From JACRAV01 sp964571235 (GTDB lineage: Bacteria > Zixibacteria > MSB-5A5 > GN15 > FEB-12), in the NCBI GenBank assembly GCA_964571235.1, contig CAZNAI010000007.1, positions 269,177 through 333,176 on the forward strand: DNA of 64,000 nucleotides, given 5' to 3'. Position numbers and translations under genes: made by a program. This document shows positions 1-8,408 of this stretch, one piece after another (within the stretch, counting starts at the first letter, position 1; each line of letters begins with the position of its first letter). Under the pieces are notes generated by a model. It was not told where the DNA came from and did not search any database. It was given only the letters and a program-made list of their open reading frames with translations.

Positions 1-1
1 A

Positions 2-130
2 GGCCGCACGGCCGGAAACAAGACAGTCTTGTTCAAAGGAAATCATCACCCGGTCGGCTCAGTTGTATCGGTGAAAATCAGTCAGGCCGACGCTTTCACC
101 CTGCACGGCGATGTAGTGGAGCTAAATTAG
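2..130 (+). CDS. miaB: MiaB tRNA methylthiotransferase, C-terminal TRAM domain (5' part outside window)
   Basis: An open frame enters from the window edge and ends at TAG 128-130. Its 42 residues (GRTAGNKTVLFKG ... GSVVSVKISQADAFTLHGDV, paraphrased in two pieces) match the TRAM RNA-binding domain that closes MiaB, the radical-SAM enzyme that methylthiolates i6A37 in tRNA. The catalytic part lies upstream of the window. The stop overlaps the GTG start of the next gene by one base (TAGTG), so the two are probably translationally coupled. A related methylthiotransferase (RimO, MtaB) cannot be fully excluded from the tail alone, but GRT.GNK and the FTLHG ending fit MiaB best. Confidence 0.75.
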   Translation, partial: GRTAGNKTVLFKGNHHPVGSVVSVKISQADAFTLHGDVVELN

Positions 131-2871
131 TGGCGCCGAAACTCGCAATATTGATTCTCGTTGTAGGCTCCATCGCTGGTGCGGCGTATCTGGCGATCCG
201 GCTCGATTTTCTCAGTTTGCGAAATCGACGGGGGCTGGGGCTGTTTGCCGGCGGTCTGTCGCTTGTTACTGTCGCGTTGATTTGGCAGGTATTGTCGCAA
301 AGTGCAGGCTATCCAGACTGGTTTGTACCGAAAGCGTACGCCGCCGCTGTTGTCCTGCAGGCGCTGGCCGCCGCCGGAGGCGTGCTACTGGTGGTCGCCG
401 GGATCGTTGCCCACGACCGGTTCTGGCATGACGAACGCCGCGCCGTTCTTCGGCGCGAGCAACTTTTAGCGCTCCTTGAAAATCTCCAGCACGATGCCCG
501 CCAGCCGTATCAATTGCTCGAATTGCTCAACATTACTTTGGGAGAAGTCGGTCGCCAGCTTCCCAATAGTTGCGGCGCGATTTTGTTTTCAAATCGGGGC
601 CGGCGCCAATTCATGCTGACATCATCACTTGGCCTAAGCAAAGAAGAGATCGCCGCGCTTGAGCAGTATCCGCTTGATCGGAATATCGTCAGCCAGGCAG
701 TCAATATGGCTGAGCCGCTAATTGCTCCTGGATTTGATTTCATCGGCCACGACGGCACTTCAAGGCCCTCGCGTTTTCATTCGGCTATGGTACTTCCGTT
801 AGTCGCTGGAATGGAACAGATCGGTGCGCTGATTCTCTTTTCGGAAATTCCGCGCCGGTTCGACAGAGGGGATGCTCAAGTGTTGACACCGGTGACCGAA
901 TGGCTGGCCGAGCGAATCCGGGCTACACGACTGACGCGCGAACTAACCAGCGTTAAAGCCGACCGGGACAGACTGTCGGCTCAGCTTGGAGCGCTACACG
1001 AGCGAATCGGCGCCGCGGTGTCATCGCTTTCGGCTCCCGATCCGCTTGGAGCGTTTTGTCGTTCGCTGGCGGGGCTCTTTGACAGCGGCTCGGTGCATGT
1101 CTGCGCGATCCGTTCTGGTAGAGTCGAATTCCTCTCGCACAGTCAACCGATAGGCGAATTGTCTCAGAGCTACCAGACTGCGCTCATCGAAGCCATCGAC
1201 CGCAAAAAGCCGTTGTTGATTAATCAAGAATCCTCTGACGACACCGGCCGCGACCGGGTGGTGGCATCGACACTGGTGGTACCACTTGGCGACCAATATC
1301 CCCTTTCGGCGATACTTCTGCGGCGCGAATCAGGGCCGGTGATAGTGACCGATCCAACCATGCAGACAGTTGAAGTGGTTTCCCGGCTCACCTCGCTCGC
1401 GGTGGAATATGTCGAGCTCCGCAACCGTTCACTTACTCAGCGATCCGGTTTTGACCGGATCATGCGCCTGCTCGATCCGAACCGGCTTCCTGCTGAGGCG
1501 GGCGCTGAGTGGTTTGTTTCGGAACTGAAATCCGCATTCCCGCCATCAACAGGATTTGTCGTCCTGGATATGGGCAGTGACCGGCGGTTCCGCGCAGTGC
1601 ATGCAGTGCAACTGGACGATGCGCTGGTCTCGGGACTTGCTATCGGCGATTCAGAAGACCCAATTGCAGTCCGGTCCGGGAATCCATCGCCCACAATTGT
1701 AGCCGGCCGGACTGAGATTGATCGCTGGCTCGACCAATTTTCACCTGCCAATCGACAGCCCCTTGCGGGTCTCGTAGGTACCGACCGAGAGCGATCGTTA
1801 ATTGCTCTTTGTCCTCTTCGTTCGGCCAATGGACATCAGCTTATATTGATCTTTGCGCGGAATGTCAGTGAACAGAGCCGGGATGAATTCGCTCGCTTGC
1901 TAACTTTAGCCTGTGCGCTCTACGGTTTTCGATCGTTGCTGGCGGCGCCGCGAGACATTGTCGAACCGATTCCGACCGCCGAAATCACAGAGATCACTCC
2001 ACCCGAAACTCCAGTCGGCACCCGGTTGTCTGATTGTGTCTCACGGTTCATGACCAGGACACGCATTTCGGGAGATCTGTACATGGTGGCCGGTCGACCA
2101 CGCGAAATTCACACCCGATTGGCGTCCGCCTCGGAAATTGCACTGGCTGAATCATACGCGATACGACTTGTCGAATCCGCTCTGCAGGAGTTGGTCAGCG
2201 CCGCCGGTGATGAAGATGTCATAACTGTATCGCTGTATCAAGACGCTGATTTCGTCTACTTGGATTTGTCGCGGCACCGCCGTCACTTACAGCCGGTCGA
2301 CCGCGTGTCCGAGTTTGCCAAGTACCGACCGATTTCCGGCGCAGGACAATCGCAAATAGCCCAGACCTTGCGTTCCATGGCAGGTGGGGGAGAAGTATCG
2401 GTCGCTACCGACGAGCAGGAGTCTTCGCCCAGCTACCTGTCCTTCAAAATACCGAAACGCACCACACATTTGCATTCGCCAATCGTTGAACCCAGCGGTC
2501 CGCCGCGAATCCTGGTCATCGATGACCAGCCGGTGATACTCGATTTAGTCGCGGCCATGTGCCAGACTGTGGGATATACCGCCGATTGCGCCCGATCCGG
2601 CGAAGTCGGACTACAATTGGCCGCCAGACAAAGGTACTCTTTGGTGCTGGTCGATCTGGCGATGCCTGGTCTGTCAGGGCTTGAGGTCGCCCGCCTTTTG
2701 AAGCGACAGTCTCCTCAAGTACCCGTCGTCATTATGACCGGCTGGGAGGCCACGCTCGACCGGAATGTCTTGTCCGAGGCCGGGGTTGTTGAAATTTTAT
2801 ACAAGCCGTTTCGGATCGAACAGCTCTCCGATTTGCTCAAGTCATCTGCCGGTTCCCGCCAGCAGAATTAG
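130..2871 (+). CDS. Membrane GAF-domain sensor with degenerate kinase core and C-terminal receiver domain
   Basis: 913 residues. Hydrophobic segments near residues 5-24, 36-54 and 70-95 anchor it in the inner membrane. GAF-like sensory modules follow (about 135-280, 300-435 and 445-605), then a region around 640-785 that resembles a histidine-kinase ATPase domain but lacks clear N and G boxes (ALQELVSAA, GAGQSQIAQTL). A receiver domain closes the protein with all key residues: D798, D799, phospho-acceptor D842 (VDLAMPG), T870 and K892 (YKPF). A possible H-box, H121 in LQHDARQP, sits unusually before the GAF modules. GTG start overlaps the miaB stop. The HDOD gene follows 73 bases downstream. 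Role inferred: signal integration; whether it phosphorylates anything is doubtful. The ligand cannot be read from sequence. Confidence 0.75.
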   Translation: MAPKLAILILVVGSIAGAAYLAIRLDFLSLRNRRGLGLFAGGLSLVTVALIWQVLSQSAGYPDWFVPKAYAAAVVLQALAAAGGVLLVVAGIVAHDRFWHDERRAVLRREQLLALLENLQHDARQPYQLLELLNITLGEVGRQLPNSCGAILFSNRGRRQFMLTSSLGLSKEEIAALEQYPLDRNIVSQAVNMAEPLIAPGFDFIGHDGTSRPSRFHSAMVLPLVAGMEQIGALILFSEIPRRFDRGDAQVLTPVTEWLAERIRATRLTRELTSVKADRDRLSAQLGALHERIGAAVSSLSAPDPLGAFCRSLAGLFDSGSVHVCAIRSGRVEFLSHSQPIGELSQSYQTALIEAIDRKKPLLINQESSDDTGRDRVVASTLVVPLGDQYPLSAILLRRESGPVIVTDPTMQTVEVVSRLTSLAVEYVELRNRSLTQRSGFDRIMRLLDPNRLPAEAGAEWFVSELKSAFPPSTGFVVLDMGSDRRFRAVHAVQLDDALVSGLAIGDSEDPIAVRSGNPSPTIVAGRTEIDRWLDQFSPANRQPLAGLVGTDRERSLIALCPLRSANGHQLILIFARNVSEQSRDEFARLLTLACALYGFRSLLAAPRDIVEPIPTAEITEITPPETPVGTRLSDCVSRFMTRTRISGDLYMVAGRPREIHTRLASASEIALAESYAIRLVESALQELVSAAGDEDVITVSLYQDADFVYLDLSRHRRHLQPVDRVSEFAKYRPISGAGQSQIAQTLRSMAGGGEVSVATDEQESSPSYLSFKIPKRTTHLHSPIVEPSGPPRILVIDDQPVILDLVAAMCQTVGYTADCARSGEVGLQLAARQRYSLVLVDLAMPGLSGLEVARLLKRQSPQVPVVIMTGWEATLDRNVLSEAGVVEILYKPFRIEQLSDLLKSSAGSRQQN

Positions 2872-2944
2872 TTCCACGTCGGGATTCAATAATCCCCCGG
2901 TATTGTCGATAATAGAGGAAACGACCTCTTACCGACGCGTGGAT

Positions 2945-4270
2945 ATGGACAAAATTACGATTGTACAACACATCCGGACCGGCCATGATCTGCTTTCGTT
3001 GCCCCAGACCCTCTCTGAAATTCTCAAGGAGGCGGAGAACCCGAATTTCAATGCCGAAAGTCTCTCTAAGATAATTCTCCGCGATCCGGCCCTGACCGGG
3101 CGGGTGCTCAAGGTCGCCAATTCTTCGTTTTATTCACGCGCTTCAAATATCAGGACTGTAAACCAGGCGGTTCAGTTGCTCGGGATGACCACGGTAAAAT
3201 GTCTGGCTCTTTCGACCTCAATTTTTCGCCCAGAGAAGATAGCTAAAGAGAGCGGATTCGATCCGAAGCTCTTGTTCAATTCGTTTCTGACCGTCGCCAC
3301 CGGTGCCGAACGAATTGCCCAGGTCACCGGGTACAAACGCCCCGAAGAAGCGTTCATTGCCGGGCTACTTCACGATGTCGGGATACTCTATCTCCTTGAG
3401 TACTACCCGCAGGAATACCGGAAGATTCTTGAACACAATGTGAAGAGCCATCGCCTGCTCGATGCCGAGAACGAAGTGTTCGGGATTGACCATTCCGAAG
3501 TCGGCTACCATCTGGCCACCCGTTGGCGCCTGCCCGATTATGTCTGTAGCGCCATTCGCTCGCATCATGTCTTTGACTCGGTCGATGAATACGATGCCAT
3601 AAGCCGGTGTGTGCTCCTGTCAACTGTCCTGATGCCTGAATCTATCGGACACTTTGCCGGCGATCTGGAAGAGCGGGTGCAGATGATGAACCGGATCGGA
3701 GCGTCGCTTGATTTATCTGCTCGGCAGATCGATGATATTTCGCTCCATATGATCACCGCCACTGTTCAGGTCGCGACTCAAATGGGAATCGATATCGGCA
3801 CACCCGAAGAATTGCTCACCCGCGCCAACCGTGAAATCTGGCGGACCTATTCGACTATCGAGAGTCTTTTCAAAGAACGTCAGGAACTAACCAGCCGTCT
3901 ATTGGCCGAAGAACGTCAGAAGGGCGCGCTGGAATCGAAAAACATCGCCATCGCCACTCTCTCACATTACCTGAATAACGCCGCGATGGCAGTTTACGGA
4001 CGCTCCCAGATCATGCGCATGATGTGCAGTCGTTCCGATGCCGAATCGGTGACCAAGAAACTCCCCGACTCGCTCGATGTAATCGACCGCTCGATTCGCA
4101 AAATCGTGGCAGTGCTGGCCGAAATCAAAGCGATCTCGCCCGTCGAAGAAATGAAGTTTATCAATACCTCTATGGCGCTCAACCTGGACGAGCGGATCGA
4201 CAACCGACTCAAAGCGATGGAGCATGAGTCGGGACTGATTCTCCCGGACGAAGTCGAAGAGCTTTCGTAG
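2945..4270 (+). CDS. HDOD-domain signalling protein with C-terminal histidine-kinase-like dimerisation helix
   Basis: Start chosen at ATG 2945 (MDKITIVQHI; GTG 2939 is an alternative); a longer frame exists but its N-terminus overlaps the receiver domain of the previous gene. Residues about 15-215 form an HDOD domain (LPQTLSEIL, DPALTGRVLKVANS, AGLLHDVGIL, HSEVGYHLA), a catalytically inactive relative of HD phosphohydrolases used in signalling. The C-terminus contains LSHYLNNAAMAVYGRSQIM with H341, which looks like the H-box helix of histidine kinases (compare LAHEINNP), but no ATPase domain follows. Adjacent to a receiver-containing sensor on the same strand, it probably works with it. The phospho-acceptor role of H341 is inference. 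No good Shine-Dalgarno is visible. Confidence 0.75.
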   Translation: MDKITIVQHIRTGHDLLSLPQTLSEILKEAENPNFNAESLSKIILRDPALTGRVLKVANSSFYSRASNIRTVNQAVQLLGMTTVKCLALSTSIFRPEKIAKESGFDPKLLFNSFLTVATGAERIAQVTGYKRPEEAFIAGLLHDVGILYLLEYYPQEYRKILEHNVKSHRLLDAENEVFGIDHSEVGYHLATRWRLPDYVCSAIRSHHVFDSVDEYDAISRCVLLSTVLMPESIGHFAGDLEERVQMMNRIGASLDLSARQIDDISLHMITATVQVATQMGIDIGTPEELLTRANREIWRTYSTIESLFKERQELTSRLLAEERQKGALESKNIAIATLSHYLNNAAMAVYGRSQIMRMMCSRSDAESVTKKLPDSLDVIDRSIRKIVAVLAEIKAISPVEEMKFINTSMALNLDERIDNRLKAMEHESGLILPDEVEELS

Positions 4271-4319
4271 CGTCTGACCGCCGGTTGACTGTCGAAGTCC
4301 GACCGGCTACCTTTCCGGC

Positions 4320-5519
4320 ATGATCAGTTTTCTAACTGCCGGAGAATCCCACGGCCCTCAACTTACTGCCATCCTCAACGGCATTCCCGCTGGTCTTGCC
4401 ATCGACCCTGAGAAAATTCAGTTCCAAATGGATCGCCGCCGGAAAGGGTACGGGCGCGGCGGACGGATGAAAATTGAGAGCGACCGGGTTGAAATAGTCT
4501 CAGGACTGCGCCACGGCCTTACCCTTGGCTCACCCATCACGCTGGTCATCAAAAACAACGACTGGGTGAACTGGGCCGAGATTATGGATCCGCTCAATCC
4601 TCCGCCGGCAGATCTCGGACTTCGCGAAAAGCGCCTCACTGAAGAAACAACTCGGCCTCGACCCGGTCACGCCGATCTGGCGGGGGGGGTCAAGTACAAT
4701 CATCATGATCTTCGCAATGTGCTTGAGCGGGCATCGGCCCGCGAGACGGCCGTCCGCACCGCCGTGGGGACAATTACTCGTCTACTTCTCGAAGTATTTG
4801 ACATTCAATTTGCCTCGCATGTGGTTCGAATCGGCGCGGTCGAATTGGCTCAGGGATACGACACTCGCGACCTTGAAAAGCTCAGAAGGATAACCGAAGA
4901 GTCAGAAGTCCGTTGCCTCGATTCTACCGCCGGCGAGCGAATGATCGCGGAAATCAAAGCCGCCAAGAATGCCCGTGATTCTGTCGGCGGCGTTGCTGAG
5001 TTGATCGTAAGGGGAGTTCCGGTTGGACTCGGAAGTTATGCTCAGTCCTCGGAGCGTCTCGACGCCCAGCTCGCATCGGCTCTTATGTCGATCCCGTCGG
5101 TCAAAGGTGTCGAATTTGGTTTGGGCTTTCGCGCCGCTGAAATGCGCGGCTCTGAAATTCACGATGAGATTTTTTACAGATCAAAATCCAATCCCCGCAA
5201 GAAAGACTATTACCGGAACACCAACAACGCCGGCGGAATCGAAGGTGGCATCTCAAATGGCGAAGATATCGTTGTGCGGGTCGGGGCCAAACCGATCTCA
5301 ACGTTGAACCGTCCCCTCAGAACTGTCGATGTGATTTCGCACGAGTCGCATGAGGCGATGGTCGAGCGGACCGATCACTGTATTGTGCCGGCGCTGGCGG
5401 TCATATGTGAGGCGGTTGCTTCAATTGTAATTGCGCAGGCGTTTGTCACCAAATTTGGCGGTGACAACATGGCTGAACTACAGCGCAATTACAGTTCCTG
5501 GCTTTCGACTTCTTACTGA
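4320..5519 (+). CDS. aroC: Chorismate synthase
   Basis: 399 residues, the normal length. AroC makes chorismate from 5-enolpyruvylshikimate-3-phosphate using reduced FMN, the last step of the shikimate pathway, in the cytoplasm. Signatures visible: FLTAGESHGPQLTAI at the N-terminus, RRRKGYGRGGRM, RPGHADLAGGVKY, ERASARETAVR with conserved basic residues, and the GGIEGGISNGEDIVVRVGAKP segment (in pieces) binding FMN and substrate. It follows the HDOD gene after 49 bases on the same strand. The next gene downstream has its own riboswitch and probably its own promoter. Confidence 0.97.
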   Translation: MISFLTAGESHGPQLTAILNGIPAGLAIDPEKIQFQMDRRRKGYGRGGRMKIESDRVEIVSGLRHGLTLGSPITLVIKNNDWVNWAEIMDPLNPPPADLGLREKRLTEETTRPRPGHADLAGGVKYNHHDLRNVLERASARETAVRTAVGTITRLLLEVFDIQFASHVVRIGAVELAQGYDTRDLEKLRRITEESEVRCLDSTAGERMIAEIKAAKNARDSVGGVAELIVRGVPVGLGSYAQSSERLDAQLASALMSIPSVKGVEFGLGFRAAEMRGSEIHDEIFYRSKSNPRKKDYYRNTNNAGGIEGGISNGEDIVVRVGAKPISTLNRPLRTVDVISHESHEAMVERTDHCIVPALAVICEAVASIVIAQAFVTKFGGDNMAELQRNYSSWLSTSY

Positions 5520-5538
5520 ATCTCTCACTGTCCAACAC

Positions 5539-5567
5539 TTGACAATTGCGGCCTACTGCCGCACTTT
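5539..5567 (+). promoter_or_regulatory. Putative promoter with operator-like inverted repeat ahead of the cobalamin riboswitch
   Basis: TTGACA at 5539-5544, a 17-base spacer and a weak -10 (CACTTT, 5562-5567). Between the boxes lies a perfect inverted repeat, TGCGGC-CTACT-GCCGCA (5547-5563), that could be an operator or part of an aroC terminator lacking a T-run. The -35 is seen directly; the role is inferred. Confidence 0.4.
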
Positions 5568-5575
5568 GCCCGTGA

Positions 5576-5745
5576 CATCGTTTCGGTGCCGCCCATGCGG
5601 GCGGGTAATAGGGAAGACGGTGCGAATCCGTCACAGCCCCGCTACTGTAACGGCTACTTTCACAGCATGACGCCACTTGTCGAAAGGCAGGGAAGGCGCT
5701 GTCGAAAGGTCTGAAGCCGGAAGTCAGGAAACCTGCCGAAGCCAA
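5576..5745 (+). promoter_or_regulatory. Cobalamin (B12) riboswitch aptamer
   Basis: The stretch carries the conserved cobalamin aptamer elements in order: GGTGCGAATCCGTC, then CAGCCCCGCTACTGT (the B12-box region, with a T where GCCACTG is most common), and 3' the GAAGCCGGAAGTCAGGAAAC / CTGCC element. TTTCGG (5581-5586) can pair with CCGAAG (5736-5741) to close the structure. It lies just upstream of a BtuB-like receptor, the classic target; B12 binding would be expected to lower receptor expression. Confidence 0.92.
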
Positions 5746-5754
5746 ATCTTTTCC

Positions 5755-5800
5755 GTGCCGTCAGCGTGGGCTGACCTGGAAAGTCAATGACGCTCGGCAC
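5755..5800 (+). promoter_or_regulatory. Candidate riboswitch expression-platform hairpin
   Basis: GTGCCG (5755-5760) pairs with CGGCAC (5795-5800), extended by AGCG/CGCT, and an inner TCAGC/GCTGA stem lies at 5761-5774. The hairpin ends five bases before the AGGAG ribosome site (5805-5809) of the receptor gene and has no T-run, so translational control is more likely than termination. Confidence 0.45.
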
Positions 5801-5815
5801 AGTTAGGAGTAACCT

Positions 5816-7795
5816 GTGCGGCGCGTTTTTCTTTTCGGGGCCGCTCTGATCGTTCTGGGAGCGTCGGGAGCCCGGACATCCACCCCTCAAATCGATTCGA
5901 CTCAAAAAGCAGTCGAACTACCCGACACCATCATCGTCACTGCCAATCGGTTCGGATTGGCGAGCACAAAGTGCATCTGGCCCACTGCGCTGGTGGCACG
6001 ATCGACCCTGAATGCTTCTGCCACTCTCTCAGACGCCCTTTCAAGCGGCGCAGGCGTTGATCTCCGCGACTACACCGGCGCCGGATCAGTCGCCACCCTT
6101 TCCAATTGGGGAACTTTCAACCGTCACATGCTCCTGCTTTACGATGGCCGCGTGGTGCGCGATTACTCTCTCGGCGGATTCAATTTGTCTGAGTATTCCC
6201 CCGCCGAATTCGACCGGGTTGAACTTCTCAAAGGCCCGCAGTCGGCATTCTACGGCTCCGATGCGATCGGCGGCGTTGTTAATCTGGTTCCGAAAAACAT
6301 GCTCGCGGATCGCGCTGAGATAACTTCGCAGGTGGGCAGTTTCGGATTCGAGCGCCATCGGGTCGCCGCCTCTCACAAAATCGGCGGTCTTGGAATCGGC
6401 GGCTGGGGAGAGCTGATGAACTCCGACAACAATCGGACAAATGCAGGCGCCAAAGCAGAGTCGTATGGATTTCGGACTGATTACCTTTCTGCCAGTGGTA
6501 AGCTGAAACTCCACGCCACCGCCCGCGCTTTTCACGATAGTCTCGGGTCACCCGGGCCGGTACCCGCTTTCGGCGACACCGTATCACTTGGCAACTTCGA
6601 ATCTACCAGTCTGTTCGATCACCAAAAGGACAAAAACGTCTCTCTCGATGCCCAACTCAGGTGGACTCCGACCGCCTCGACGGACATCCGAATCGACGGC
6701 TTTTTTGATCGAAAGAAACTGACCTTTGTCACCCGATTTGAAGAGAATTGGAACGACCCGGTGGACACTGCGCAAACCGACACCGACTACCGCAAGCGGT
6801 CGTCCGGCGTCACAGCCCGAATCCAGCATGAACACAAATCGGCATCGCTGGCCGGCGGTATTGACTGGCTTTATGGTTCTCTTGACTATCGCAATCAACA
6901 GCAGAGTCCCTTCGCGCCGCTACCCGATCACTGGACAGGCAGTCAGCATCAGTTTGATCTTTGGTCATCACTCGCCTCCGATGTCCACTCGGGACTACGC
7001 CCTGATCTGAGCGGACGGCTTTCATTTGTACGAGGGCGGGAAGTACAGCCGTCGTACAACGCCGGCTTGGTCGCTACTCTCTCTCCGCAGGTTCGGTTGA
7101 GGGTCGGATCTGGATTCGCTTACCGCCTGCCAAGTATCGCCGACCAGTTTGCGCAGGATGCCTACACCAAGGGAAATCCTGAACTCAATGCGGAGCGTTC
7201 GCGCACTTTGGCGGCAACCGTTTCGGCCGCCACCCCCGACAATAAGTGGTCGGCCCGGATTACCGGTTTCGGCCAGCAGGTAAGCGACCTGATTCAATAC
7301 CAATACGATCCGTCGCTCTTCCAATACGTCCCTATGAATGTGAACAAATTCCGTTCAGCCGGCATGGATATCAACGTGCGGTCAACGATTCTGTCGCGAG
7401 CTACGGTTGAACTGTCGGCAGTCTACCAGCACGCCCGTCAGACACTCGATTCGACCTATCAATATGTCGATGCTTATTACGTTCCCGATCTAATCTGGTC
7501 TCTCTCAATAGACTATTCGCCTGTTTCACGGCTTTCGGTTGGCTCTGGCCTGAAATACACATCTGATCGGTGGATTCTGATGTATGGGGGGGAGGGGAAA
7601 ACAATCGAGCAGGTGTACGAATTGGGAGCGCACATCAGGTATGCCATTGCCCGGACGGTGCAGGTGTCGGTTTCAGCCGAAGATCTGACCGACAGGCATC
7701 GCCCCGGCACCTTTGGATATACGATTACTGATCGCGATTATCCTAGTCCGGGGCGGAGGATCTTCGTGCGGCTAACTGCCTTCACCGGAAAGTAA
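5816..7795 (+). CDS. BtuB-like TonB-dependent outer-membrane cobalamin receptor
   Basis: 659 residues. GTG start with AGGAG six bases upstream. Signal peptide at about residues 1-20 (MRRVFLFGAALIVLGASGAR), TonB-box-like DTIIVTANR at 37-45, then a plug domain (GSVATLSNWG..., VELLKGPQSAFYGSDAIGG) and a beta-barrel running to the C-terminus (RRIFVRLTAF). It would import B12 or a related corrinoid across the outer membrane with energy from TonB-ExbBD, which is not in this window. The riboswitch directly upstream supports the substrate. A terminator follows at 7821, so it seems to be transcribed alone. Another corrinoid such as cobinamide is possible. Confidence 0.9.
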   Translation: MRRVFLFGAALIVLGASGARTSTPQIDSTQKAVELPDTIIVTANRFGLASTKCIWPTALVARSTLNASATLSDALSSGAGVDLRDYTGAGSVATLSNWGTFNRHMLLLYDGRVVRDYSLGGFNLSEYSPAEFDRVELLKGPQSAFYGSDAIGGVVNLVPKNMLADRAEITSQVGSFGFERHRVAASHKIGGLGIGGWGELMNSDNNRTNAGAKAESYGFRTDYLSASGKLKLHATARAFHDSLGSPGPVPAFGDTVSLGNFESTSLFDHQKDKNVSLDAQLRWTPTASTDIRIDGFFDRKKLTFVTRFEENWNDPVDTAQTDTDYRKRSSGVTARIQHEHKSASLAGGIDWLYGSLDYRNQQQSPFAPLPDHWTGSQHQFDLWSSLASDVHSGLRPDLSGRLSFVRGREVQPSYNAGLVATLSPQVRLRVGSGFAYRLPSIADQFAQDAYTKGNPELNAERSRTLAATVSAATPDNKWSARITGFGQQVSDLIQYQYDPSLFQYVPMNVNKFRSAGMDINVRSTILSRATVELSAVYQHARQTLDSTYQYVDAYYVPDLIWSLSIDYSPVSRLSVGSGLKYTSDRWILMYGGEGKTIEQVYELGAHIRYAIARTVQVSVSAEDLTDRHRPGTFGYTITDRDYPSPGRRIFVRLTAFTGK

Positions 7796-7820
7796 TGGGC
7801 TGGTTAAGAATCTGTTTATT

Positions 7821-7841
7821 CCGGGCGGAGACCCCGCCCGG
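7821..7841 (+). terminator. Rho-independent terminator of the B12 receptor gene
   Basis: Perfect 8-bp stem CCGGGCGG / CCGCCCGG with a five-base loop (AGACC), followed by ATTTTCTTG. Confidence 0.85.
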
Positions 7842-7920
7842 ATTTTCTTGTTGATTGTAGGGTCGAATAATATAGATTGAAGATACACGCCTTCTGTTAC
7901 ATAACGTAAAGATATCCTAT

Positions 7921-8355
7921 ATGAGTTCTTGGTCGCTGGAATTTTCATTTCGCGTAGACACCGATTGCGCGATCATATTTGCCAAGGTCCACGGCCTGTG
8001 GAAGGCCGATACCGCCAAGTCGTATCACGATGAATTCAAGGAAGAAGTTAAGCCGCTCCTGGGCAAACCGTGGGCAAAACTGATCGATCTCTCCGGCTGG
8101 CGGACTTCCTACCCCGATGTCATCACCATAATCGGAAAGCACATGCTCTGGTCGACCCAAAATGGGTGCGCCCTTTCGATCTACGTGCTGAATAATCCAA
8201 GCACATTCAAACAACTCCATCAGATGTTTTCTAAAGGACGCATCTCCGAGGTAGCTCTGACCTTTCGAACCCTCGCCGAAGCAGAAAAATATCTCAAAGA
8301 GAACTGGCACCCACCGCAGGCACCCGGCGCACCTCAGCCGCGCGATATCTGCTAG
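7921..8355 (+). CDS. STAS/SpoIIAA-like protein of unknown function
   Basis: 144 residues, cytoplasmic, no signal peptide. The pattern of a beta-rich N-terminus (WSLEFSFRVDTDCAIIFAKV), a central AKLIDLSGW strand, and a closing FRTLAEAEKYLKENW helix resembles SpoIIAA-like/STAS-fold proteins that occur as stand-alone regulators in many environmental bacteria. The C-terminal tail (PPQAPGAPQPRD) is Pro-rich and probably disordered. It sits alone between a terminator and recG, which starts 53 bases downstream on the same strand. No partner kinase or sigma factor is adjacent, so a partner-switching role is only a guess. Confidence 0.6.
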   Translation: MSSWSLEFSFRVDTDCAIIFAKVHGLWKADTAKSYHDEFKEEVKPLLGKPWAKLIDLSGWRTSYPDVITIIGKHMLWSTQNGCALSIYVLNNPSTFKQLHQMFSKGRISEVALTFRTLAEAEKYLKENWHPPQAPGAPQPRDIC

Positions 8356-8408
8356 TAGTCTCTACAATTGAGATTGACTCCCGGTCTCAAATCGGCCACA
8401 ATATCGGT

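Noticed and set aside
2765..2944. 60-residue N-terminal extension of the HDOD gene
   Set aside because: The extension overlaps the receiver domain of the upstream gene in another frame and shows no domain; ATG 2945 begins right before the HDOD region.
5755..5800. Hairpin after the riboswitch as a rho-independent terminator
   Set aside because: No T-run follows; the next bases are the ribosome site of the receptor gene.
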